The notes under the pieces were generated by a model that was given only the letters and a program-made list of their open reading frames with translations, searched no databases and had not been told where the DNA came from. This document shows, in pieces, positions 30,930-40,400 of a DNA stretch of 64,000 bases. The DNA comes from Sandaracinaceae bacterium (GTDB lineage: Bacteria > Myxococcota_A > Polyangia > Polyangiales > Houyiibacteriaceae): assembly GCA_020633055.1 (NCBI GenBank), contig JACKEJ010000006.1, positions 124,001-188,000 on the forward strand. Reading direction: 5' to 3'. Made by a program: the position numbers and the translations under genes. Position 1 is the stretch's first letter. Every line of letters begins with the position of its first letter.

Positions 30930-31928
30930 TCACGCCGCGCAGAGACGGAGCACCGCTTCTTGGAGCAGCGCGTCCTCTGGTCGCCGACTGCCCTTCAGGA
31001 GCCCGTCCGTCTCGGCCACGACGCTGAACGCGTTCGCGAGATGGGGCAGCGTGAAGCGGCGCGCGGCGCGCTCGAGGTCGCGGGCCTTGAACGGCGGGGC
31101 ACCCGCTTCGCGCGCGGCGTCTTCGGGTGACATCCCGCTCCCGAGGGCTTGCCGCATCTTGGCCACCATGCGCAGCTGCCGCGAGACCATCGCGAGGATG
31201 CGCAGGGCGGGCTCGCGGTCCGCCAAGAGGGAGGACGCAGCGCCTAGCGCGAGGGGCGTGTTCTTGACGCTGATGGCGTCGACCAGGGTCCAGATGGAGT
31301 CCGCTCGCACGCGGGTGACGCAGGCCTCGACCGCGTCCATGCCGATGCGTTGCCCCGGTCCCACGAACAACGAGAGGCGCTCGACCGCGTCATCGATGGC
31401 GCTCAGGTCTTCGCCCAGCGCGTCCAAGAGCGCCTGAGCCGCGTCGGGGGCGAGCGTGTGCCCGCGGGTGTTTGCTTCTCCGACGGCGAAGTCTCGCAAC
31501 GCGGCCCCTTTCATGACGGGCGCGGTGTTCAGGAAGCCCGACGACTTCGCGACCTTCGAGAGCTTCCCACGACCGTCGAGCTTGGCAGCCACCAGCACGA
31601 GACACGCGGAGCTGCATGGTGCTGCCACGTAGCTGGCGAGGGTCTCTTGGTCCTTCGCGCTGAGGGCGTCCGCGTTGCGCACCAAGACGAAGCGCGAGTC
31701 GCTCATCATCGGCATGGTGCGCGCGGCCGAGACCACCACGCTCGCGTCCAGACCGCGCCCATCGAAGCTGTCGTCGTTGAAGCCCGGGATGCCGTCGCCC
31801 ACCGCGGCGCGACGCAGGCCTGCGATCGCACGCTCGATCAGGAGCGTCTCCTCGCCCACGATGACGTGGACGGGTTGAAACCGCCCGTCTCGCGCGGCGG
31901 CGATCACCTGGGGGAGGGACTGGCTCAT
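30930..31928 (-). CDS. holA: DNA polymerase III subunit delta
   Basis: A 332-residue protein of the HolA family, the clamp-loader subunit that opens the beta clamp. Seen: the N-terminal VHVIVGEETLLIERAIAGLR, the RMPxx-like region RTMPMMSDSRFVLVRNAD, DEQETL-like KDQETLASYV, ALLDALGEDLSAIDDAVERL in the lid domain, and a C-terminal helical collar domain ending LKGSRRPEDALLQEAVLRL. The ATG opening MSQSLPQVIAAARDG was chosen. Its upstream neighbour on the same strand is the 180-residue exported protein, 16 bases before. Confidence 0.88.
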   Translation of the reverse strand: MSQSLPQVIAAARDGRFQPVHVIVGEETLLIERAIAGLRRAAVGDGIPGFNDDSFDGRGLDASVVVSAARTMPMMSDSRFVLVRNADALSAKDQETLASYVAAPCSSACLVLVAAKLDGRGKLSKVAKSSGFLNTAPVMKGAALRDFAVGEANTRGHTLAPDAAQALLDALGEDLSAIDDAVERLSLFVGPGQRIGMDAVEACVTRVRADSIWTLVDAISVKNTPLALGAASSLLADREPALRILAMVSRQLRMVAKMRQALGSGMSPEDAAREAGAPPFKARDLERAARRFTLPHLANAFSVVAETDGLLKGSRRPEDALLQEAVLRLCAA

Positions 31929-31944
31929 GGCGCTCCGAGCGGGC

Positions 31945-32487
31945 TCAGGGTGCGGCGTTGCCACCGGCGGTGAAGTCCACCTCGCCCGAGCTGCGCGGCA
32001 CCTCGCCGTTCAGCTCGGTGCGCGCCGTGGCGACTTCGCGGTGACGCACGGTGACCACCACCTCGATGCGCTGCCCGGGCGAGAACTGCGGGCGGCGCAG
32101 ACGCACCGGGTTCACGAACGCCTGCTGCGTGCGGTCGTTGACGAAGACCTCCTGCGTCGTGACCAACGTGCGGCCGCGGGTCACGTCGTAGTAGAGCACG
32201 TCGTACTGCACGTCGCCGAGCGGGCGCCCGAAGTTCACGATGAGCTTCGCGAGCCACATGCGCTCGTTGATGGGCCCGCCGCTGGTCTCCTGCAAGCGGC
32301 GCGCTGCGTGAGAGCGCCCGAAGCGCAGGAGCGCGCTGGCTTCCATGTTGCGGGGCACCTGAGCCTGGACGATGTACGCCGCGGCGCGGCCCCCCCGCTG
32401 GGCGTCGGCGGCCTCGGGGCGCAGGGCCAGCACGCAGAGAGCGGCCGCGGCGAGCGCGAGCGCAAGGGTCAGAGGGCGGTGGATCAC
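31945..32487 (-). CDS. Exported hypothetical protein upstream of holA
   Basis: An unrecognised 180-residue protein. The GTG at 32487 has a good ribosome site (GAGGAAGAAG) and opens a signal peptide (LTLALALAAAALCVLALRPEAADA). The mature part is beta-rich (DVQYDVLYYDVTRGRTLV, GQRIEVVVTVRHREVATAR) and has no lipobox. In many Gram-negatives the LPS-transport lipoprotein lptE precedes holA, but the signal type and sequence here do not support LptE. It probably acts in the periplasm; function unknown. Confidence 0.6.
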   Translation of the reverse strand: MIHRPLTLALALAAAALCVLALRPEAADAQRGGRAAAYIVQAQVPRNMEASALLRFGRSHAARRLQETSGGPINERMWLAKLIVNFGRPLGDVQYDVLYYDVTRGRTLVTTQEVFVNDRTQQAFVNPVRLRRPQFSPGQRIEVVVTVRHREVATARTELNGEVPRSSGEVDFTAGGNAAP

Positions 32488-32745
32488 GGTCTTCTTCCTC
32501 GGTCGTGCGGGCGGTGTTGCCCTCGGGCGGCCCGGGTGGAGCCGCGCGGCGAGGGTACCAGAAGCGGGGCCAAATGGAACGCCACGTCCCGCGTACGGGA
32601 CCCGGCGAGCCCTGCCGGGACGCAGCGGGGGAGCGCGCATTCATCGCGCTGGTGAAAATCTTCGTCCGATAATTTGGAGCGCGGTGGCCAGTCGCGTTAT
32701 TGGCCTCTCATCGTGTGTGCCAAGGGGCATGCATTTGGAGGTGCG

Positions 32746-35238
32746 ATGTCGGGCGACGGTGGTGCCGTGAACGGGATAGTCGCCCAAGCGCGACATGAAG
32801 CACGGAAGCGAGGACACTCGGTCTCTACGGCCCACGTGTTGCTCGTCCTGATGCACCGGGAACGCGACACTGGGCCGCTCTTGGCCGCGTCCGGGCTCCA
32901 TGAAGCCGTCTTGCTCGGGCTGCTGTCACGGGACCTCGGGGAGTCGGCGTCGAGCGTTCAGCGCGCCTTCGAGCGCGCGCACAAGCTCGCGGCTGCGCAG
33001 GGCCGCGGTGCGAGCGGGCTGCACTTGCTGGAGGCGATCCTGCGCGACAGGCGCGCCGCCGCCGCGCGCGCGCTCGCGGACGCGGGCGTGGACGTGGACC
33101 GGTTGGTCACCGTCGTGTGCGAGGCCACTGGGCTGGGCACGCGCCTCGCCCCGGCTGCCCCGGCGCTACCCAGTACGCCGCAGCGGGCGCCGCTGCGTGC
33201 CCCTCCGCCACCTCGCCCCCGGACGCCGGCGACGGATCCTCGTGGTCGGCAGCCGGTCGCCCAGCGTCAGCCCACCGATCCGCGACCCAAGGCGCGCCGT
33301 GGGCGTCCGTCGGAGTTCCCGGCCGACCCCTCGACGCGCAACGCAGCTCGCATCCACGCCGTGGACATCGTCGAGGCCGCGTCGGGCGTCCACGCGCTGC
33401 CCGCAGCGCCGACGGAGCCCTTCGCGCTCGATGAAGAGCTCTGCCCGATGCTCGCGCAGCTCGGACGCAACCTGACCGCCCTCGCCGCGGCTGGCGCGAT
33501 CGACCCCGTCATCGGGCGCGAAGCCGAGGTCGAACGCTTGCTCGACATCCTCGCGCGACGACGCGGGAACAACCCCGTCCTGGTGGGTCCGCCAGGCGTG
33601 GGGAAGACCTCGGTGGTCGAGGCGCTGGCCCTGCGCTTGGTCGAAGGGGGCGACGCCGTGCGTGGGCTCGAAGACCGCCTGTTGATCGAGCTGAGCGCCG
33701 GCGCGCTCGTGTCCGGCACCGGGGTCCGCGGCGCCCTCTCCGAGCGCCTCAGAGTGCTGAAGGAGGAGGTCGCTCGCACCGAGGGGCGCGTGGTGCTGTT
33801 CATCGACGAGATCCACGCCGTCATCGGCGGCGGTGAGGGCCCGGACGATCTGGCCCACGAGCTGAAGGCGGCGCTGGCACGGGGCGAACTGCCTTGTGTG
33901 GGCGCCACGACGGAGGCCGAGTACCGCAAGTACTTCGAGCGCGACCCCGCGCTGACCCGACGCTTCTCGGCGGTCTACGTCGATGAGCCCACGCCCGAGC
34001 ACACCATCGCCATCCTCGCGGGCATCGCGCCTCGCTACGAGCTCCACCACGCCGTGGCCTACGATCCGGACGCGCTGCGCGCCGCCGTGGAGCTGAGCGT
34101 GCGGTACCTGCCCGACAGGCGCCTGCCCGACAAGGCCATCGGCGTCCTCGACCTCGCCGCCGCGCGGGTGCGGCGACGCGGGGGCGACGTGGTCGACGAC
34201 ATCGCCGTGGCCAGCGTCATCTCCGAGGAGGCGCGCGTCCCGCTCGACCGGCTGTTGCTGCGCGACTCCGACAAGCTGCTGGCACTGGAGGAGCATCTCG
34301 GGCGTCTCGTCGTGGGTCATGCGCGCCCGCTCACGCGGATCGCCGATGCACTCCGCAAGGGCGCGGCGGGTTTCGGAGGGAAGCGACCGCTCAGCACGTT
34401 CCTGCTGCTCGGGCCCACCGGCGTCGGCAAGACCGAGACGGCCAAGGCCATCAGCGAGATCTTCTTCCCGGGGACGCCCATGACGCGCCTGGACATGAGC
34501 GAGCTGAGCGAGGCGCACGCCGTCGCCAAGCTGTTGGGTGCGCCTCCGGGCTACCTCGGACACGACGAGGGGGGACAGCTCACCGAGCCCGTGCGCCGCC
34601 GTCCGTACCAACTCGTGTTGCTGGACGAGATCGAAAAGGCGCACCCCGAGGTGCTCCTGACGATGCTGCCCATGCTCGACGAAGGGCGCCTGACGGACGC
34701 CCGCGGGCGCACAGTGGACTTCACGAACACCATCATCGTCATGACGTCCAACCTGGGCGCGTCCATGAGCGTGGCGCAGAGCAGCGCGCCGCGTATCGGG
34801 TTCGGCGGTGGTGGCAGCGCCGACGCCGCGGAGCGCTCCGTGGAGACGCGCGCGATCGCCGCAGCGCGCGCATCGCTGCCCCCCGAGCTCTGGAACCGCA
34901 TCGACGAGCCGCTCTGGTTCGGCGCGCTGACGGAATCTGACGTGCGCGAGATCGCGCGGCGCATGTTGGAGGGGCTGGCGATGCGTTTGATGGCGGAGCG
35001 GCACCACCACCTGCGGTGGGACGACACCACCATCACCGCGTTGATGGCCGCCGGGGGCTTCGAGCCGACGCTGGGCGCCCGCCCCATGAAGCGTGTGGTG
35101 GGACGTCTGGTGGAGAGCCCGCTGGCAGAGATGATGCTCCGCGGCGACTTCATGGCGGGCGAGACGGTACGCTTGAGTGGTCGTGGGAGTGAGGTCCTGC
35201 TGACCCGCGAGGGCGGTGAGTGCGACGCGGCGCAGTAG
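32746..35238 (+). CDS. ClpA-type AAA+ unfoldase
   Basis: An 830-residue double-ATPase chaperone of the Clp family. Order: N-terminal Clp-repeat domain (about 1-125), a Pro/Arg-rich linker, AAA1 (Walker A GPPGVGKTS near 281, Walker B VVLFIDEIHA near 349), then AAA2 (GPTGVGKTE near 556, LVLLDEIEKAHPEV near 620). There is no coiled-coil middle domain between the two ATPase modules, and an IGFGGGG loop in AAA2 fits a ClpP-docking loop, so ClpA-type is the best call. The ATG used has a GGAGGTG ribosome site. No clpS or clpP lies nearby. It may work with a distant ClpP. Confidence 0.85.
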   Translation: MSGDGGAVNGIVAQARHEARKRGHSVSTAHVLLVLMHRERDTGPLLAASGLHEAVLLGLLSRDLGESASSVQRAFERAHKLAAAQGRGASGLHLLEAILRDRRAAAARALADAGVDVDRLVTVVCEATGLGTRLAPAAPALPSTPQRAPLRAPPPPRPRTPATDPRGRQPVAQRQPTDPRPKARRGRPSEFPADPSTRNAARIHAVDIVEAASGVHALPAAPTEPFALDEELCPMLAQLGRNLTALAAAGAIDPVIGREAEVERLLDILARRRGNNPVLVGPPGVGKTSVVEALALRLVEGGDAVRGLEDRLLIELSAGALVSGTGVRGALSERLRVLKEEVARTEGRVVLFIDEIHAVIGGGEGPDDLAHELKAALARGELPCVGATTEAEYRKYFERDPALTRRFSAVYVDEPTPEHTIAILAGIAPRYELHHAVAYDPDALRAAVELSVRYLPDRRLPDKAIGVLDLAAARVRRRGGDVVDDIAVASVISEEARVPLDRLLLRDSDKLLALEEHLGRLVVGHARPLTRIADALRKGAAGFGGKRPLSTFLLLGPTGVGKTETAKAISEIFFPGTPMTRLDMSELSEAHAVAKLLGAPPGYLGHDEGGQLTEPVRRRPYQLVLLDEIEKAHPEVLLTMLPMLDEGRLTDARGRTVDFTNTIIVMTSNLGASMSVAQSSAPRIGFGGGGSADAAERSVETRAIAAARASLPPELWNRIDEPLWFGALTESDVREIARRMLEGLAMRLMAERHHHLRWDDTTITALMAAGGFEPTLGARPMKRVVGRLVESPLAEMMLRGDFMAGETVRLSGRGSEVLLTREGGECDAAQ

Positions 35239-35373
35239 TGACCCGGTGACGCGCTGGGTGGTCGTCGCGCTCGCGCTCGTCGAAGGCTTTGTCGCGCGAC
35301 CAAGACAGGGTTCGCGCGGCGCGCCGGTCTGACGCTGCGCGCGGGGCGCCGGGGCCCGGGTGCGCGCGCGTGC

Positions 35374-36246
35374 TCAGCGGTGGCCGGGTCGTCCGGATGC
35401 GCCCCGCCCGCGCGGGGCGCGTGAGGAGGCGGGCGCGCCGTCAGGGCCCAGCGCCGCGCGTACGGCGCGCGCCTCCGCGCTGGTGAGCCCTGCGTCGATG
35501 GCGCAGCCGAGGACCGCGAGCGCGGCGGCGTCGTACACTTCGGCGCTGCGTCCACCCAGTTGCTGGAGCGCGAGGCGATGGGCAGCCACCGTGCTGGCGT
35601 CCCCGCGCATCACGGGGCCGGTCAGCGCGGAGGGGACACCCACGTCCTCGACGTTGTCTGCGACCGTCCGCAGCAGGGCGGCCACGGCGCGTTGCGCGCG
35701 AGCGCGGGCTACGCCGAGCCGCGTGAGGATGTCGACGCCACTCGCTGCGAGCGCAGCAGCGCCGTTGGCCACCACGGCGGCCGCAGCGTGGTAGGCCGGC
35801 CCTTGTAGCGCGACGGACGGGTCGGTCGCGTGCAACACGTGGCCTCCCAGCGCGCGCGCCACCCGCACACCCGCGCGTTTGGCGGTCGGTGTCCCCGCCA
35901 CCGCGAAGTACGTGCCGGTGAGGTCGGGCGGTGCACGCTTGGACGCGAACGAGGAGAGAGGGTGCAGCGCGCCATGCTGGGAGCACGCCGCGGCCTCCGA
36001 CACCGGGCGGTTACCAGACAGGTGAAGCACCGGGACGCGACCAACGCGCGGCGCGAGGGCCTCGGCAGTGGCGCGGATGGCCCCGTCGGGGACCGCCAGC
36101 AAGACGATCTCGGCCCACGCGATGTCGGCGTCTCGGACTCGCCCGTGTGACCGTTCGCGGATCTGGAGGTCGGCCTTGCGTCGCGTGGCGCGGCGTAGGC
36201 CAGCCGCCACCTTGCCGCGCCCCACGACGAGCACGGTGAGGGTCAT
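35374..36246 (-). CDS. DUF2520 / Rossmann-fold oxidoreductase-like protein
   Basis: A 290-residue protein with an N-terminal NAD(P)-type Rossmann fold (MTLTVLVVGRGKVAAGLRRA), a pyrroline-carboxylate-reductase-like continuation (EIVLLAVPDGAIRATAEAL, VLHLSGNRPVSEAA), the DUF2520 signature HPLSSFAS and a C-terminal helical part rich in Ala. Relatives are of unknown or assorted reductase function; the substrate is not predictable. It overlaps the nadD stop by four bases (ATGA), making it the last gene of a five-gene operon. Confidence 0.72.
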   Translation of the reverse strand: MTLTVLVVGRGKVAAGLRRATRRKADLQIRERSHGRVRDADIAWAEIVLLAVPDGAIRATAEALAPRVGRVPVLHLSGNRPVSEAAACSQHGALHPLSSFASKRAPPDLTGTYFAVAGTPTAKRAGVRVARALGGHVLHATDPSVALQGPAYHAAAAVVANGAAALAASGVDILTRLGVARARAQRAVAALLRTVADNVEDVGVPSALTGPVMRGDASTVAAHRLALQQLGGRSAEVYDAAALAVLGCAIDAGLTSAEARAVRAALGPDGAPASSRAPRGRGASGRPGHR

Positions 36247-36806
36247 GGCGACTCCGCGCCGTACAGTCCGTGCGCGCCGATGAAGGCCCGCACCTCGGCG
36301 GGGACCCACGAGTCGACGGACTCTCCCTCCAAGAGGGCAGCGCGGATGCGCGAAGAGCTCACCTCCGGCATGACCAACGATGCCTCGTCGTCCGTCACGT
36401 AGCCTGCCCGACCCACCACGAGTGGCGGCGCCAGTGAGGCGACGTCCTCCCAGCGGAACCAGCGGTGCGTCTCTCGCAGGATGTCGCTGCCGATCACGAG
36501 GCGGAAGCTGGCCGACGGGTGCCGCCGTCGCAGCGCCTCGAGCGTGTGGAGCGTGCGCGAGGGCGCGCCCAGCTCGCGTTCGAGTGTATCCACCGAGGCA
36601 CCAGGCAGCGCCGCGAACGCCCGCTCACACATGCTGACCCGCTGCTCGAAGCTCGCGCCTGCGGACTTCCCGAGCGCGTGCGCCAGCGTTGGAAGCACCA
36701 GCACGCGATCGACTTCGCCCATCGAGAGGGCCCACGCGGCGACCAACACGTGCGCGATGTGTGGGGGGTCGAAGCTGCCCCCGTACACGGCGATGCGCTC
36801 GCTCAC
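36243..36806 (-). CDS. nadD: Nicotinate-nucleotide adenylyltransferase
   Basis: A 187-residue NadD-type nucleotidyltransferase, which joins ATP and nicotinate mononucleotide to give deamido-NAD. Motifs: AVYGGSFDPPHIAHVL at the N-terminus (with the (T/H)xGH-like site), LVIGSDIL, and the C-terminal VSSSRIRAALLEG. The GTG at 36806 overlaps the preceding stop (GTGA). Position between an unknown protein and a DUF2520 oxidoreductase-like protein hints at a nucleotide-cofactor theme, but that is inference. Confidence 0.93.
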   Translation of the reverse strand: MSERIAVYGGSFDPPHIAHVLVAAWALSMGEVDRVLVLPTLAHALGKSAGASFEQRVSMCERAFAALPGASVDTLERELGAPSRTLHTLEALRRRHPSASFRLVIGSDILRETHRWFRWEDVASLAPPLVVGRAGYVTDDEASLVMPEVSSSRIRAALLEGESVDSWVPAEVRAFIGAHGLYGAESP

Positions 36807-37402
36807 GTGGCGACCATGATCTTGGCCGTGCGCCATTGGAGGATCTCGCGCCACAGCGGCCTGCCCGAGAGGTCGAAGGCCGCAGCGGCGAGCCGTCCGT
36901 CGCCTTCTCGTTCGAGCAGCCCGACCTGACCTTGGCTGAGCGGCCCAGGGGTGAAGAAGTAGCGAGACCCGAAGCGCTTGAGCAAGAGCTCCTTGGAGCG
37001 TCCGAAGACGATCACGCTCGCGTTCGCGATGTCGTCCTCCGCGAGCACTGCCTTGTCGTGCACCAGCAGCACCATGCGGTCGTCGAGCATCTCGACCGCG
37101 CGGGCAGGGGCGGGCGGCAGGATCTGCAGCGCGCGCAGCTTCTCGAACTCTGCGTCGGCGTCGAGCAGCGCGGCGATGGCTGCCGGGCTGCCGTGCAGTG
37201 CCGCGTCCACCGCCGCCCCGAGGAACGTTCCGTCGGTGCCGCCTGTGGCGGCTTTCAGGGATTCCTCGGCCAGCAAGTCCGCCGTGTCGTCTTCCCCCAT
37301 GTACACCACCGAGTCCGCGCCGGCGTCGCCGAGGAGGAAGTCGAGCGCTTCGCGCAGCGCAGCGACATCCCCGTCCGCGGGGCCGATGAACCCGATGCGC
37401 AT
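36803..37402 (-). CDS. Hypothetical protein, degenerate phosphoesterase-like
   Basis: A 199-residue cytoplasmic protein. It opens with MRIGFIGPADGDVAALREAL and later VVYMGEDD, which resembles the start of a calcineurin-like phosphoesterase (YfcE type), but the metal-binding His/Asp residues expected in that family (GDxHG, GNHD) are not visible. If related, it has lost catalysis. Later strands (MVLLVHDKAVLAEDDI, ASVIVFGRSK) are hydrophobic. It is sandwiched between the TPR protein (start base shared with its stop, TGATG) and nadD (GTGA overlap), so it must be cotranslated with them. Confidence 0.6.
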   Translation of the reverse strand: MRIGFIGPADGDVAALREALDFLLGDAGADSVVYMGEDDTADLLAEESLKAATGGTDGTFLGAAVDAALHGSPAAIAALLDADAEFEKLRALQILPPAPARAVEMLDDRMVLLVHDKAVLAEDDIANASVIVFGRSKELLLKRFGSRYFFTPGPLSQGQVGLLEREGDGRLAAAAFDLSGRPLWREILQWRTAKIMVAT

Positions 37403-40400
37403 CAGAGCGAGTCCGCTCCGGCTCGGTGCCGAGCGTCCAGGTACTCCTCCGCGACCGCAAAGCGGAGCAGTGATGCGGTCTCGGGTACCGTCCGCAGCAA
37501 CTCCGCGCGACGCCGCGTGTCTCCCTCGAGGGCGCGCCCGTTGAGCTTCAGCAAAGCCGACAGGGCGGCGACCAGGTCACCCGTGGCCAGCAGAGCGACG
37601 CGATTGCCGAGGTCGCCCGCGGCGAGACCGATCGAGCGTGGGTCGAAGCCCGGTCGCCCAGCCATCTCCACGGCCAGCGGACCCATCTCGTCGCGCACCC
37701 GACGCGGCAGTGCCTTGACGACACGCTGCCCGATGTCGGCGAGCTGGGTGGGGTCGACGCCCTCGGGGAGGTAGTTGGGATCGTACGCGTGCACCAACCC
37801 GGCCAACGCCATCGCCAGCTGCGCAGGTGGGCTGCGGAGGGCTACGGAGAGCCCCGCCTTGGCGATCTCGCACGCCCGCGCGAAGAGGAAGGTACGCTCG
37901 CGGGTGTTCGTGGTCTCGAGCAGCTCGGCTCCCACGACGAGCGTCAGGGGGTTGAGAGAGATCGGCACGCACACGCGCGGCACCGTGTGCGTCACGCGCG
38001 GGTGCACGTCCGAGAAGCCGAACCACTTGCCGGCCTCGCTGGCTTCGGCCCGCACGTGGTGTTCGCGCGGCAGCACCTTGTCCAGGTGCAACGACTTCAC
38101 GTCGAGTGGCAGCACTTTCTCGAGGGCATCCTCCGCTTTCTCGAACACGACGAGCGCCGCGTGGCTGAGGTCGTCCTTGGCGAGGAAGTCCTTCATCGCA
38201 GGATCGGCCGCGGCGTGACCTGCCCCTGGGACACCCCCGCGCGTGTCCACTGCCTGACCGGCCTGGGGCTCGGTGATGCCCAGCGCCAACGCAGCGCTCG
38301 CGGCGCAGCGGGCCCCGTCACGGCGACCGCGCATGACCATGACGTCCACCAGCGCCACCCAGTTGGCTGGGTTTGCCGGGTCGATCTCGATCGCGCGCCG
38401 GTAGTCGCCCACCGCGCGGTTGAGGTGCATGGCCAGCGCCGGGCGGGCGTCTTGACGCTCGAAGAAGGACGCCAACGCGCGCACCACGGCCAGATCCGTG
38501 GGGGCGCTCCGGCGCACTTGTTCGAACGCCTGCTCCGCCTCGCGGGCGTGCCCCATGAGCTCCAGCGTGCTGCCGATGCGGAGGCGCAGGTCACGCTTCT
38601 GGAGCACGTTCTGTTCGACCTCCACCATGCGTTGCAGCGCGGCGACCGCCTCGTTGACCTTGCCGAGGCGCTGATACAGGGAGGCGAGCCGATCGAGGGT
38701 CACCATGTCGGCGGGGGCCAGCTTCAGGACACGTTGAAACGCGGCCTCGGCGCGCGCGTCCTGGCGGATGTGGCGGTCGTAGATGTCGCCGAGCGAGAAG
38801 AAGATGAACCGCAGGTTCGCCTCGCGCCGCTCGAGGCGCGCCCAACGGATGAGGGCGCCCTCGGCCTCCGTCCACAGCTCGTCGGTGAGGCAGATGCGCG
38901 CCAACCGCTCGAGCGAGTCGCGGCTGTCGGGATGCAGCGCGAGAGCTGCTCGGAGCGCCTCCCGCGCAGCCACGTTGTCGTTCATCTGCTCCGCGAGGGC
39001 CGCCTGGGCCACATGCAGACCCGCTACCGTCTCCGTGTCTCCACCACGAGCGAGCCGCTGAGAGATGAGCGTCGCCAGCCGGTCGTGGGCCGAGCGCGCC
39101 TCCAGCAGCTCGCGCATTCGAACGAACACGGAGCGGTGCGTGATGTCGACCGCCACCGTACGCTCGAAGGCGGCTAGGGCGCGTTCATCCTCGTGCTTGT
39201 CTTGGAACAGGCAGCCGGCTTCGTACCAGAACGCGGCCGCATAGGTCTCGTCGGGGGCGAGCTTCGCGGCCTCGACGAACGCCTCTGCGGCAGGCAGGGC
39301 GTAGCCGGCCATCGCCCGATAGTGTCCTAGGAGCGCTGCGGCCACGGGGTGGGCGAGCACGGCCTCTTCGCGACCGAGCTCCGCGGCCGCGCCCTGCGCC
39401 CCACCGTCGGCGCTCCTGTGGCCCGCGGCACGCAGGCAATGTGTCGCTCTCTCCAGCGGGGCGTCTGTGAGGTCCGTCAGTGCGCGTAGCGCCTCGGTCG
39501 CTTGTTCGCGTTCTTGACGGGCTTCGGCCACGGCCAGCCAGCGGCGTGCTACGCGTGGGGTCTTGGCGCTGCGCCGTGCGTGCGCGAGGTAGAGCGCGTC
39601 TCCCGCCGCGCCGTCGTCGGCTTCGCGCACCTCTTGGCGGCTGGCGAACGGCAGGTACGTCGCGATGTCCTCTGGAGCCGTCAGCGCCCGCAGGAGCCGC
39701 GCGGACATCTCGGCGACGTCGGCGCGCCGACCCTGATCCATGTACAAGCGCTCGAGCGCACGCAGCGTCGGGATGTGCCCTGGGCGCGCGTCCGCGAGCT
39801 CACGCAGGGTGAGCGCGGCCGCGGCGGCGTCCCCGCGCGCTTGCAGATCGAGGTCTGCCAGCGCGCGCAGCGCCTCGACGCGAGCGTTCGGGTCGTTGGA
39901 CTCCTCGGCTTTCCGAAGCGCGGCGAAGCGGCGCTCGCCGACGCGCGCGTGCTCGCCCGCGCGGAGCTCCAAGCGGTCGATACCTGCGCGCGCCAGTGCG
40001 TCGCCCGGGCTCGACTCGAGCACGAGCCGATAGCGGGCCGCCGCCTCGGCGTGCTCGCCGGTTGCCGCGTGCAACCACGCGGCCCGCAGCCGCAACAGCC
40101 GTGCCAACGCCGGCGCGCTGGCGGCGACGGAGTCGGCGAGCTCGTCGAGGCGCTGCTTGGCTGCCCCCGGGTCCGCCGACGCGACCAGGTCCACCAGGGT
40201 CACGTCGTGTGGACATTCGTCCAGCGCACGGCAGAGGTGCTCGAGCGCCTCGGCCGCGCGGGTATCGGCCTCAGCGTCTGCATTGGCTTCGGACGCGCCT
40301 CCGTCGGCGCCGGCGTTGGCCAGACGCAGGGCGGCCTCGGCGCGCATCAGGGGGTCCTCCGCCAAGTCGAGCAATGCCTCGGCCGCGCGACGTCGCCAGC

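Noticed and set aside
31945..32487. Considered to be LptE because it precedes holA
   Set aside because: The signal peptide has no lipobox, and the mature sequence lacks the features I expect of LptE.
32488..32745. Possible promoter with GATAAT upstream of the ClpA-type gene
   Set aside because: No -35 element at the right distance was found, so it is not called.
32746..35238. Considered as ClpV of a type VI secretion system
   Set aside because: No type VI genes are nearby, and a ClpP-docking-like IGF loop is present, which ClpV normally lacks.
35399..35420. GC-rich hairpin (GCGCCCCG/CGGGGCGC) as a terminator
   Set aside because: It lies inside the 3' end of the DUF2520 coding sequence and has no T-run; kept only as a possible structure.
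36803..37402. Considered as an active metallophosphoesterase
   Set aside because: The expected metal-binding His/Asp motifs are missing, so only a distant or inactive relationship can be suggested.
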